From the NCBI RefSeq assembly GCF_041021955.1, contig NZ_CP158375.1, forward strand, positions 2,108,001 through 2,172,000: 64,000 bases of DNA, given 5' to 3'. The notes beneath the pieces are model-generated. The model was not told the DNA's origin. It saw only the letters and a program-made list of their open reading frames with translations, and ran no database searches. The translations under genes were made by a program, and so were the position numbers. Below are positions 17,548 through 26,594 of the stretch, one piece after another. This DNA comes from Caulobacter sp. 73W (GTDB lineage Bacteria > Pseudomonadota > Alphaproteobacteria > Caulobacterales > Caulobacteraceae). Position 1 is the stretch's first letter. Every line of letters starts with the position of its first letter.

Positions 17548-17575
17548 CTTGCGGCGGCGCGCGCCTTTCCCATAT
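17548..17575 (+). promoter_or_regulatory. predicted sigma-32 heat-shock promoter of dnaK
   Basis: CTTGCGG at 17548-17554 and CCCATAT at 17569-17575, with 14 bases between, match the RpoH consensus (CTTGAAA, 13-15 bases, CCCATnT). The transcript would start near 17583 and have a leader of about 160 bases. Caulobacter dnaK is known to have a heat-shock promoter, which fits. Confidence 0.65.
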
Positions 17576-17743
17576 CGGGCCTCGAAGCGTCGTGCATGGA
17601 CATATGCCCGTCGCTAACGTAGTCGGGCCGCCAGGCCCACCCACCGGAGACTGATACTACGGGGACGGTCGAGAAAAACTGGGGTGCTCAGCCTTGAGGC
17701 CCTTGCCGCCACCGTCCGCCTGTCAGGAGAAAAGAACCTCGCC

Positions 17744-19651
17744 ATGAGCAAGATTATCGGCATCGACCTGGGCACCACCAATTCGTGCGTGGCCATCATG
17801 GACGGCAAGAACCCCAAGGTGATCGAAAACGCCGAGGGCGCGCGCACCACGCCGTCGGTCGTCGGCATCCTGGACGACGGCGAGCGCCTGGTCGGCCAGC
17901 CCGCCAAGCGCCAGGCCGTCACCAACCCGTCCAACACCCTGTTTGCGATCAAGCGCCTGATCGGCCGCAACTTCGCCGACCCCGTGGTGGCCAAGGACAA
18001 GGGCATGGTGCCCTACGAGATCGTCAAGGGTCCGACCGGCGACGCGTGGGTCAAGGCCCACGACAAGGACTACTCCCCGCAGGAAGTCAGCGCCTTCATC
18101 CTGCAGAAGATGAAGGAAGCCGCTGAAGCCCACCTGGGCGAGAAGGTCGAGAAGGCGGTCATCACCGTTCCGGCCTATTTCAACGACGCCCAGCGTCAGG
18201 CGACCAAGGACGCCGGCAAGATCGCCGGCCTGGAAGTCCTGCGCATCATCAACGAGCCGACCGCGGCGGCCCTGGCCTATGGCCTGGAGAAGAACGACGG
18301 CAAGAAGATCGCCGTCTACGACCTGGGCGGCGGCACCTTCGACGTCTCGATCCTGGAGATCGGCGACGGCGTGTTCGAGGTGAAGTCGACCAACGGCGAC
18401 ACCTTCCTCGGCGGTGAAGACTTCGACCTTCGGATCGTCGACTACCTGGCTGACGAGTTCAAGAAGGAGCAGGGCGTCGACCTGCGCCAGGACAAGCTCG
18501 CCCTTCAGCGCCTGCGCGAAGAGGCCGAGAAGGCCAAGAAGGAGCTGTCCAGCGTCGCCCAGTACGAGGTGAATCTGCCCTTCATCAGCATGAACGCCTC
18601 GGGTCCGCTGCACCTGAACGTCAAGCTGTCGCGCTCCAAGCTGGAAGCTCTGGTCGATGACCTGATCGCCCGGACGATCGCGCCGTGCGAGCAGGCCCTG
18701 AAGGACGCCGGCCTCAAGAAGAGCGACATCGACGAAGTGGTCCTGGTCGGCGGCATGAGCCGCATGCCCAAGGTCCAGCAGGCGGTGCAGGACTTCTTCG
18801 GCCGCGAGCCGCACAAGGGCGTGAACCCGGACGAAGTCGTGGCGCTGGGCGCTGCGGTGCAGGCCGGCGTGCTGCAAGGCGACGTCAAGGACGTGCTGCT
18901 GCTCGACGTGACCCCCCTGACCCTGGGCATTGAGACCCTGGGCGGCGTGTTCACCCCGCTGATCGAGCGCAACACCACCATCCCGACCAAGCGTTCGCAG
19001 ACCTTCTCGACGGCTGACGATAGCCAGAGCGCCGTGACCATCCGCGTGTTCCAGGGCGAACGTCCGATGGCGGCGGACAACAAGCTGCTGGGCCAGTTCG
19101 ACCTGGTCGGCATCCCGCCGGCTCCGCGCGGCGTGCCGCAGATCGAGGTGACCTTCGACATCGACGCCAACGGCATCGTGAACGTCGGCGCCAAGGACAA
19201 GGCCACCGCCAAGGAACAGTCGATCCGCATCCAGGCCAATGGCGGTCTGTCGGACGCCGACATCGAGCGGATGGTGCGCGAAGCCGAGGCCAACAAGGCC
19301 GACGACGAAAAGCGCAAGGCTGTCATCGAAGCCCGCAACCAGGCCGACGCGGTGGTCCACTCCACCGAGAAGGCCCTGGCCGAGCACGGCGACAAGGTTA
19401 CGGCTGAAGAAAAGGCCGCGATCGAGACCGCCTTGGCCGAAGCCAAGACCGCTCTGGAAGGTGAAGACGCCGAGGCGATCAACACCAAGTCCCAGGCCCT
19501 GATCCAGGCTTCGATGAAACTGGGCGAGGCCATGTACAAGGCTCAGGCTGGCGGCGAAGCCGGTTCGGAAGAAGCCTCGGCCCCGGCCGATGACGGCGTC
19601 GTCGACGCCGAGTTCGAAGAAGTCAGCGACGACGACAAGAAGTCGGCCTGA
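17744..19651 (+). CDS. dnaK: Hsp70 chaperone DnaK
   Basis: ATP-dependent Hsp70 chaperone and, in Caulobacter, regulator of RpoH and DnaA levels. The start is ATG 17744 (GGAGA 13 bases before), giving 635 residues beginning [17 protein letters not shown]. The three Hsp70 signatures are present: [23 protein letters not shown] (about 190) and [16 protein letters not shown] (about 330). The substrate-binding domain follows the linker [19 protein letters not shown], and the tail ends acidic ([13 protein letters not shown]), as in alphaproteobacteria. dnaJ follows after a 196-bp spacer containing a strong stem-loop. Confidence 0.98.
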   Translation: MSKIIGIDLGTTNSCVAIMDGKNPKVIENAEGARTTPSVVGILDDGERLVGQPAKRQAVTNPSNTLFAIKRLIGRNFADPVVAKDKGMVPYEIVKGPTGDAWVKAHDKDYSPQEVSAFILQKMKEAAEAHLGEKVEKAVITVPAYFNDAQRQATKDAGKIAGLEVLRIINEPTAAALAYGLEKNDGKKIAVYDLGGGTFDVSILEIGDGVFEVKSTNGDTFLGGEDFDLRIVDYLADEFKKEQGVDLRQDKLALQRLREEAEKAKKELSSVAQYEVNLPFISMNASGPLHLNVKLSRSKLEALVDDLIARTIAPCEQALKDAGLKKSDIDEVVLVGGMSRMPKVQQAVQDFFGREPHKGVNPDEVVALGAAVQAGVLQGDVKDVLLLDVTPLTLGIETLGGVFTPLIERNTTIPTKRSQTFSTADDSQSAVTIRVFQGERPMAADNKLLGQFDLVGIPPAPRGVPQIEVTFDIDANGIVNVGAKDKATAKEQSIRIQANGGLSDADIERMVREAEANKADDEKRKAVIEARNQADAVVHSTEKALAEHGDKVTAEEKAAIETALAEAKTALEGEDAEAINTKSQALIQASMKLGEAMYKAQAGGEAGSEEASAPADDGVVDAEFEEVSDDDKKSA

Positions 19652-19752
19652 AACTGATCCGGCGGCGTGACATCACGCCCCATGGCGCCAAGCTCCCCGG
19701 ACAGGGCATTGCCTTGTTCGGGGACCGTCGCCGCCGCCTTCGCGAAAAACGC

Positions 19753-19799
19753 GCTCCCGCCCCCACCGAGGGTTATGAACCTTGCGGGCGGGCGGGAGC
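19753..19799 (+). promoter_or_regulatory. large stem-loop between dnaK and dnaJ
   Basis: GCTCCCGCCC (19753-19762) can pair with GGGCGGGAGC (19790-19799); inside the loop GGTT/AACC gives a short second stem. No T-run follows at once, so it is better read as an attenuator, or an mRNA end-stabiliser that lowers dnaJ output relative to dnaK, than as a full terminator. Confidence 0.5.
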
Positions 19800-19847
19800 C
19801 GCACCACCTCCTTAAAAACCTGATCCCTTGAAAGCCTGACGCAGACG

Positions 19848-21002
19848 ATGCGCGACTATTACGAGATTTTGGGCGTGAACCGGGGCGTCGACGACGGCGC
19901 CCTGAAGTCGGCTTTCCGCAAGCTCGCCATGGAGCATCACCCCGACCGCAACGGGGGCTGCGGCGACGCGGAGACGCGCTTCAAGGAGATCAACGAAGCC
20001 TATTCGGTTCTGTCGGATCCGCAGAAGCGCGCCGCCTATGACCGCTTCGGCCATGCCGGCGTCAACGGCCAGGGCGGCCAAGGCGGCGGCGGAGCCGGCT
20101 TCGCCGACATGAACGACATCTTCTCCGAAGTGTTCGGAGACGCCTTTGGCGAGATGTTCGGCCGCAACCGCCGCGGCCCCGCCGGCCCGCAGCGCGGCCA
20201 GGACCTGCGCTACGACCTCGAAATCTCCCTTGAGCAGGCCTATGCGGGCGCCGAGGTCGAGATCGTCGTCCCCTCGGCCATGACCTGCGAGACCTGCGAC
20301 GGCTCAGGCGCCAAGGCCGGCACCACGCCGACTGTCTGCGGCTCCTGCGGCGGCGTCGGCCGGGTCCGCGCCCAGCAGGGCTTCTTCGCCATCGAACGCA
20401 CCTGCCCCCGCTGCGGCGGGGCCGGCAAGCTGATCCTCGACCCCTGCAAGTCGTGCCACGGGGCGGGCCACGTCCGCCGCGAACGCACCCTGCAGGTGCG
20501 CATCCCCGCCGGCGTCGACGACGGCGCGCGCATCCGCCTGGCCGGTGAAGGCGACGCGGGCTCGCTGGGCGCGACGCGCGGCGACCTCTACATCTTCCTG
20601 TCCGTCAGCCCGCACGAACTGTTCGAGCGCGACGGCCTGGACCTGCACTGCACCGTGCCGGTGCCCATGTGCACCGCCGCCCTGGGCGGCGAGATCGACG
20701 CCCCCTGCCTGATGGGCGGCGAAGCCTGCGACGGCGAATGCAAGATCACAGTCAAGGTCCCGGAAGGGGCCCAGACCGGCAAGACCGTCCGCCTGAAGGG
20801 CAAGGGCATGCCGTCCCTGCGCTCGCGCGAACGCGGCGACCTGGTGGTGGAGCTGTTCATCGAGACGCCGACCCACCTGACCGCGCGCCAGAAGGAGCTG
20901 ATGCGCGAGCTGGCCGGCAGCTGCGGCGAGAAGCAGCATCCCAAGGCCGCCACCTTCATGGGCAAGGCCAAGTCGTTCTGGGGCGGCGTGACGGGCGCCT
21001 GA
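19848..21002 (+). CDS. dnaJ: Hsp40 co-chaperone DnaJ
   Basis: J-protein that stimulates DnaK ATPase and delivers substrates. The 384-residue protein has a J-domain (residues 1-70, HPD in EHHPDRN), a G/F-rich linker ([12 protein letters not shown]) and four CxxCxGxG zinc repeats between about 145 and 205 ([32 protein letters not shown]), then the C-terminal substrate domain. This is a complete class A DnaJ. It lies downstream of dnaK on the same strand, and mutS begins 53 bp after it. Confidence 0.98.
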   Translation: MRDYYEILGVNRGVDDGALKSAFRKLAMEHHPDRNGGCGDAETRFKEINEAYSVLSDPQKRAAYDRFGHAGVNGQGGQGGGGAGFADMNDIFSEVFGDAFGEMFGRNRRGPAGPQRGQDLRYDLEISLEQAYAGAEVEIVVPSAMTCETCDGSGAKAGTTPTVCGSCGGVGRVRAQQGFFAIERTCPRCGGAGKLILDPCKSCHGAGHVRRERTLQVRIPAGVDDGARIRLAGEGDAGSLGATRGDLYIFLSVSPHELFERDGLDLHCTVPVPMCTAALGGEIDAPCLMGGEACDGECKITVKVPEGAQTGKTVRLKGKGMPSLRSRERGDLVVELFIETPTHLTARQKELMRELAGSCGEKQHPKAATFMGKAKSFWGGVTGA

Positions 21003-21055
21003 AAACGCCGCTCACCTCTTAACGAACGGGGCGACGCTCTGTAGCCTCGGGGGCG

Positions 21056-23737
21056 ATGAACGCCCCGACTTCCTCCACCTTGCCCGACGCCGCCGGCGCC
21101 ACGCCGGTCATGGCTCAGTTCTTCGAGATGAAGGCCCGCCAGCCTGATGCGCTGGTCTTCTTCCGCATGGGCGATTTCTACGAGCTGTTTTTCGACGACG
21201 CGATCCGCGGCGCCGCGGCCCTCGGCATCGCCCAGACCTTCCGGGGCAATCACGCCGGCCAGCCGATCCCCATGGCGGGGGTGCCGGTCCATGCGGCCGA
21301 GGCCTATCTGGCCAAGCTGGTCCGCGCGGGCTTCAAGGTCGCCCTCTGCGAGCAGATGGAAGATCCCGCCGAGGCCAAGAAGCGGGGCTCAAAGTCCGTC
21401 GTCCGCCGCGACCTCGTCCGTGTCGTCACCCCCGGCACCCTGACCGAGGACGGCCTGCTGGACGCCCGGGGCGCCAACCGCCTGGCGGCCGTGGCCGTGC
21501 GCCCCGGTCAGGCCGCGGTGGCGGCGGTCGAGCTTTCCACCGGCGAGGTGGAGTGCTGGAGCGTGGCGACCGGCGCGATCTCCTCCGCTCTGGCGGCCCT
21601 GTCCCCCTCCGAGGTCCTGGTTCCAGACCGCCTGTTCGCGGACGAGGCCCTGTCGGCGGCGCTGAAGGGCGCGCCGGGCCTGGTCCAGCCCATGCCGTCG
21701 GCCCTGGTCGAGCCATCCGCCTCGGAAGCGCGGGTCAAGCGGCTGTACGGCGTCGACACCCTGGACGGGTTCGGCGATCTCTCGGGCGCGGAAGTCGCCG
21801 CCCTCGGCCTGATCGCCGCCCATCTGGAAGTCACCCAGGCCGGCCGCTTGCCCGCCCTGTCCGCGCCGCGCCGCGCGGCCGAGACGGACGTCATGGCCAT
21901 CGACCCGGCCACCCGCTCCAGCCTCGAGATCGACCGAACCCAGTCGGGGTCGCGCGACGGCTCCCTGCTGGCCGCCATCGACCGCACCGTCACCGCCGGC
22001 GGCGCGCGCCTGCTGGCCGCCCGTCTTTCGCGCCCCCTGCTCGACCCCGCCGCCATCGAGGCGCGGCTGGACGCGGTGTCCTGGCTGCTGGAGCGCCGCA
22101 CCCTGCGCGAGCGCCTGCGCGAGGAACTGAAGGGCGCCGGCGACATCGCCCGCGCCCTGTCGCGCCTGGCCCTGGGCCGCGGCGGACCCCGCGACCTGGG
22201 CTGCCTGCGCGACGCCCTGAAGACCGGCGAGCGCATCGTCGCCCACACCGCCCGCGAGCCCGCCCCCATCGCCGGCGCCCCGACCGAGATCGAGACGGCC
22301 CTGCTGGCCCTGACCCCGTCCATGGACACGGGCCTGTCGAACTTCCTGAAGGCGCTGGAGATCGGCCTCGGAACCGACCTGCCGTCCCAGGCCCGCGACG
22401 GCGGCTTCGTGGCCGCCAATGTCCGGCCCGAGCTGGATCAGGCCCGCGCCCTGCGCGACGACAGTCGCCGGGTGATCGCCGGGCTGGAGCAGAAACTGGC
22501 CGCCGACAGCGGCGTGGCCCTGAAGATCAAGCACAACGGCGTGCTCGGCTATTTCGTGGAGGCGGCGGCCGGCAAGGCCGACGCCCTGTTCCAGCCGCCG
22601 CTGAACGCCACCTTCATCCACCGTCAGACCATGGCCAACCAGGTGCGCTTCACCACCGTGGAGCTGGCCGACCTGGACGCCCGCATCGCCGCCGCCGGCG
22701 AACGCGCCCAGGCCATCGAAATCGACGCCTTCGAAGCCTGGCGCGAGGAAGCCCGCCTGCTGGCCGCCCCGATCGCGGCGGCCGCCGACGCCCTGGCGCG
22801 TCTCGACGTCGCCTCGGGCCTGGCCGAATGGGCCGAGGACGCCCAGGCCTGCCGGCCGGTCGTCGACCGCTCCCTGTGCTTCGACGCCGTCGCCGCCCGC
22901 CACCCCGTGGTCGAGGCCGCGGTCAAGCGCGCGGGCGAGGCATATACCCCCAATGACTGCCGCCTAGACGCGGCGGGGGACGCGGGCGCGCGCCTGTCCA
23001 TCGTCACCGGCCCGAACATGGCGGGTAAATCGACCTTCCTGCGCCAGAACGCCCTGCTGGCCATCCTGGCCCAGGCCGGATCCTACGTCCCCGCCCGCAG
23101 CCTGAAGCTGGGCGTGGTTGATCGGCTGTTCAGCCGCGTGGGCGCGGGCGACGACCTGGCGCGCGGCCGCTCCACCTTCATGGCCGAGATGGTCGAGACC
23201 GCCGCCATCCTGACCCAGGCCACCCCGCGATCGTTCGTCATCCTGGATGAGATCGGACGGGGAACAGCCACCTATGACGGCTTGGCCATCGCTTGGGCCT
23301 GCGCGGAAGCTTTGCATGACGTGAATCGCTGCCGCGGCCTGTTCGCCACGCACTATCATGAGCTAGCGACCCTGGAGGGGCGGCTGGCCCACATCTCCAA
23401 CCTGTCGCTGCGCGCCAAGGAGTGGAACGGCGAGCTGGTCTTCCTGCACGAGGTGGCGTCCGGTCCGGCCGACCGCTCCTACGGCGTGCACGTGGCGCGG
23501 CTGGCGGGCGTGCCCGCCCCGGTCGTCGCCCGCGCCCGCGAGGTGCTGGAGCGGCTGGAGTCCGAAGCCCACGCCCCGGCCCAGCTCGACGACCTGCCGC
23601 TGTTCGCCGCCACCGCGCCGGAGCCCGTCCGCACCGGTCCATCGCCCATAGAAAAGGCGTTGGCCGATCTGGATGTCGATGGAATGAGCCCGCGCGAGGC
23701 GTTGGACGCCCTCTACCGCCTTCGAACCTTAATTTAA
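21056..23737 (+). CDS. mutS: DNA mismatch repair protein MutS
   Basis: Mismatch-recognition ATPase. The 893-residue protein begins with the mismatch-binding domain (MAQFFEMKARQ and FFRMGDFYELFFDDA, which carries the Phe-x-Glu wedge), then connector and lever domains, and ends with the ABC-type ATPase: Walker A GPNMAGKSTFLRQ (about 650), the signature region GRSTFMAEM and Walker B FVILDEIGRGTATYDGLA, then the His-switch TATHYHE-like FATHYHELA. The C-terminal 60 residues resemble the tetramerisation tail (SPREALDALYRL). glnD follows 28 bp later. Confidence 0.98.
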   Translation: MNAPTSSTLPDAAGATPVMAQFFEMKARQPDALVFFRMGDFYELFFDDAIRGAAALGIAQTFRGNHAGQPIPMAGVPVHAAEAYLAKLVRAGFKVALCEQMEDPAEAKKRGSKSVVRRDLVRVVTPGTLTEDGLLDARGANRLAAVAVRPGQAAVAAVELSTGEVECWSVATGAISSALAALSPSEVLVPDRLFADEALSAALKGAPGLVQPMPSALVEPSASEARVKRLYGVDTLDGFGDLSGAEVAALGLIAAHLEVTQAGRLPALSAPRRAAETDVMAIDPATRSSLEIDRTQSGSRDGSLLAAIDRTVTAGGARLLAARLSRPLLDPAAIEARLDAVSWLLERRTLRERLREELKGAGDIARALSRLALGRGGPRDLGCLRDALKTGERIVAHTAREPAPIAGAPTEIETALLALTPSMDTGLSNFLKALEIGLGTDLPSQARDGGFVAANVRPELDQARALRDDSRRVIAGLEQKLAADSGVALKIKHNGVLGYFVEAAAGKADALFQPPLNATFIHRQTMANQVRFTTVELADLDARIAAAGERAQAIEIDAFEAWREEARLLAAPIAAAADALARLDVASGLAEWAEDAQACRPVVDRSLCFDAVAARHPVVEAAVKRAGEAYTPNDCRLDAAGDAGARLSIVTGPNMAGKSTFLRQNALLAILAQAGSYVPARSLKLGVVDRLFSRVGAGDDLARGRSTFMAEMVETAAILTQATPRSFVILDEIGRGTATYDGLAIAWACAEALHDVNRCRGLFATHYHELATLEGRLAHISNLSLRAKEWNGELVFLHEVASGPADRSYGVHVARLAGVPAPVVARAREVLERLESEAHAPAQLDDLPLFAATAPEPVRTGPSPIEKALADLDVDGMSPREALDALYRLRTLI

Positions 23738-23765
23738 CCGGCGACGGTCGCCATATAGGCTCCCC

Positions 23766-26594
23766 ATGCCGCCCCGCCTTCGCCCCACCCGCCTGGAACA
23801 CGTCGTCGACGGCGCGGCCCTGCGCACGCGCCTGTCCGCCGCCGCTCTGGAGGCCGAGGGAAACCAGGCCGAGCAGCGCAGCCGGGCCATCGAGATCCTC
23901 AAGGGCGCCTTGTTCCGGGGCCGGATGATCGTCAAGGAGCGGCTGGAGAACGGGGCCGGTGGGATCGAAACCGCCCGCCTGCTGTGCGGCGTCACCGACG
24001 AGGTGGTTACTGCTCTCTACGACTTCACCACCGTCCACATCTTCCGGGCCCGCAACCCCACCGAGGGCGAGCGCCTGGCCCTGCTGGCCGTGGGGGGCTA
24101 CGGGCGCGGGGTCCTGGCGCCGTTCTCCGACCTCGATCTGCTGTTCCTGCGTCCCTACAAGCAGACGCCCCACGCCGAGAGCGTGATCGAGTTCATGCTC
24201 TATGCGCTGTGGGATCTGGGCTTCAAGGTCGGCCACGCCTCGAGGACCATCGAGGAATGCCTGCGCCTGTCGCGCGAGGACTACACGATCCGCACCTCGA
24301 TCCTGGAGGCCCGCCGCCTGACCGGCGACGCGGCCCTGGCCGAGGACCTGAAGCACCGCTTCCGCGAGGAGGTGATGAAGGGGACCAACGCCGCCTTCGT
24401 CGCCGCCAAGCTCAAGGAGCGCGACGACCGCCAGCTCAAGGCCGGCCTGTCGCGCTACATGGTCGAACCCAACATCAAGGAGGGCAAGGGCGGGCTGCGC
24501 GATCTGCACACCCTGATGTGGATCGCCGAGTACATCTACGCGGTCGAGAATCCGGACGAGGTCTTCCGGCTGGAGATCTTCGACCGACGCGAAGTGCGCG
24601 CCTTCGTCCGCGCCTTCGACTTCCTGCACGCGGTGCGCGCCCACCTGCACTTCACCACCGGCCGGCCCGAAGAGCGCCTGACCTTCGACCTGCAGCCGGA
24701 AGTGGCCCGTCGCATGGGCTATGGCGACCGGGGCGGTCCTGGCGGCGACACCCCGGCGGTGGAGCGATTCATGCGCCGCTACTTCCTGATCGCCAAGGAG
24801 GTTGGGGCCCTGACCCGCGCCTTCTCGGCCAAGCTGGAGGCCGAGCAGTTCAAGCGTGAGCCCAAGGGCCTGTCGCGGTTCATCCCCGCCGCCCGGCCCA
24901 AGCGCAAGGCGCTGGACCGCCCAGGCTTCCATGAAGAGAACGGCCGCCTGAACGTCGACGGCCGCGAGGTGTTCGAACGCGACCCGGTGGACATGATCCG
25001 CCTGTTCAAGATCGCCGACGAGCGCGACCTGGACATCCACCCTGACGCCTTCACGGCCCTGACCCGTTGCTTGCCGCTGATCACCTCGAAGGTGCGTCGC
25101 GATCCAGCGGCGGCCGAGGCGTTCCTCAGCGTCCTGGCGCGGGGCAAGCAGACCTACGCGACCCTCACGCGGATGAACGATTCCGGCGTGCTGGGCCGGT
25201 TCGTGCCGGAGTTCGGCCGCGTGGTCGGGCAGATGCAGTTCAACATGTACCACTCGTACACGGTGGACGAGCACACCCTGCGGGCGATCGGCGTCATCGG
25301 CGATCTGGCCGAGGGGCGGCTGGCCGAGGATCACCCCCTGTCCGCCTCCATCATGCCGCTGATCCAGGATCGGGAATCCCTGTTCCTGGCCATGCTGCTG
25401 CATGACACCGGCAAGGGCGGGGTCGGCGGCCAGGAGAAGGCCGGCGCCCGCGCCGCCCGCTCCGCCTGCGAAAGGCTGGGGGTCGAGCGCAGCAAGGTCG
25501 AACTGGTCGCCTGGCTGGTCGAGCACCACCTGGTGATGAGCGACTACGCCCAAAAGCGCGACGTGGCCGATCCGCAGACCGTCGCCGCCTTCGCCCGCAT
25601 CGTCGAGAATCCCGAGCGCCTGCGCCTGCTGCTGGTGCTCACCGTGGCCGACATCCGCGCCGTCGGTCCGGGCGTGTGGAACGGCTGGAAGGGCCAGCTG
25701 CTGCGCGAGCTCTACGGCGCCACCGAGGCGACGTTCCGCGGCGGACGTGGATCGGATCCCGCCGGCGCCGCACGTCGCCATCACGCGGGCACCGCCCAGG
25801 CCGCGCGCGCCGTCCTGGCCGAGGCCGATCCGGCCGCCAACGGCTGGGCGGCGGCCATGGAGGACGCCTATTTCAGCGCCTTCCAGGCCGAGGAACACCT
25901 GGCCCACGCCGCCCTGTCGCGTCGCGCGGCCTTGCATGGCGGCGCGGCCGCCGAGGCCCGCATCCGCAGCGACCGCAACGCCGCCGAGATCGTGGTCGCC
26001 GCCCAGGACCGGCGGGGCCTGTTCGCCGACCTGGCCCTGGCCCTGGCCAGCCTGGGGGCCAATGTGGTCGGCGCGCGGGTCTTCACCTCCCGCCAGGGCC
26101 TGGCCCTTGACGTCTTCCATGTGCAGGACGCCGCCGGCGCGCCCTACGGCTGCGACAACACCCGCGCCCTGCCTCGCCTGGTCGAGGCGCTGGAAAGCGC
26201 CGCCCGGGGCGAGCCCAGCCAGCTTGAGCCCCGGCGAAACCTGGACCTTGGCCGCACCGCCGCCTTCGCTATCGCCCCCAGCGTTGCCATCGACAACGAC
26301 GCCTCGGAGGACGCCACGGTCGTCGAGGCCTCGGGTCGTGACCGCGCCGGCCTTCTGGAGGCCCTGGCCCGAACCTTGTCGGCGGCCGAACTGTCCATCC
26401 AGTCGGCCCACATCGACGGCTATGGCGAGCGGGCCGTGGACGCTTTCTACGTCCAGACCGCCGAGGGCGGGAAACTGACCGACGCCCGCAAGCGCAAGGC
26501 CCTCAAAGGCGCCCTGACCTCGGTGCTGGAAGAGGGCGAGGCCGCCGCCAAGGCCGGCCGGCTGCAGCGCGCCCGGGCCAGCGTCGCCCGCTAG
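23766..26594 (+). CDS. glnD: [protein-PII] uridylyltransferase/uridylyl-removing enzyme GlnD
   Basis: Glutamine sensor that adds UMP to PII proteins when nitrogen is short and removes it when glutamine is high. The 942-residue protein has the nucleotidyltransferase motif GGYGRGVLAPFSDLDLLFL (about residue 110), the GlnD-linker with EPNIKEGKGGLRDLHTL, the HD hydrolase domain (LLHDTGKG, about 545) and two C-terminal ACT domains (starting about 740 and 855). It follows mutS closely. Its TAG shares CTAG (26591-26594) with the stop of the convergent permease. Confidence 0.97.
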   Translation: MPPRLRPTRLEHVVDGAALRTRLSAAALEAEGNQAEQRSRAIEILKGALFRGRMIVKERLENGAGGIETARLLCGVTDEVVTALYDFTTVHIFRARNPTEGERLALLAVGGYGRGVLAPFSDLDLLFLRPYKQTPHAESVIEFMLYALWDLGFKVGHASRTIEECLRLSREDYTIRTSILEARRLTGDAALAEDLKHRFREEVMKGTNAAFVAAKLKERDDRQLKAGLSRYMVEPNIKEGKGGLRDLHTLMWIAEYIYAVENPDEVFRLEIFDRREVRAFVRAFDFLHAVRAHLHFTTGRPEERLTFDLQPEVARRMGYGDRGGPGGDTPAVERFMRRYFLIAKEVGALTRAFSAKLEAEQFKREPKGLSRFIPAARPKRKALDRPGFHEENGRLNVDGREVFERDPVDMIRLFKIADERDLDIHPDAFTALTRCLPLITSKVRRDPAAAEAFLSVLARGKQTYATLTRMNDSGVLGRFVPEFGRVVGQMQFNMYHSYTVDEHTLRAIGVIGDLAEGRLAEDHPLSASIMPLIQDRESLFLAMLLHDTGKGGVGGQEKAGARAARSACERLGVERSKVELVAWLVEHHLVMSDYAQKRDVADPQTVAAFARIVENPERLRLLLVLTVADIRAVGPGVWNGWKGQLLRELYGATEATFRGGRGSDPAGAARRHHAGTAQAARAVLAEADPAANGWAAAMEDAYFSAFQAEEHLAHAALSRRAALHGGAAAEARIRSDRNAAEIVVAAQDRRGLFADLALALASLGANVVGARVFTSRQGLALDVFHVQDAAGAPYGCDNTRALPRLVEALESAARGEPSQLEPRRNLDLGRTAAFAIAPSVAIDNDASEDATVVEASGRDRAGLLEALARTLSAAELSIQSAHIDGYGERAVDAFYVQTAEGGKLTDARKRKALKGALTSVLEEGEAAAKAGRLQRARASVAR

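Noticed and set aside
17723..19387. 554-codon open frame antisense to dnaK
   Set aside because: Same GC-rich artefact; dnaK is unambiguous on the other strand.
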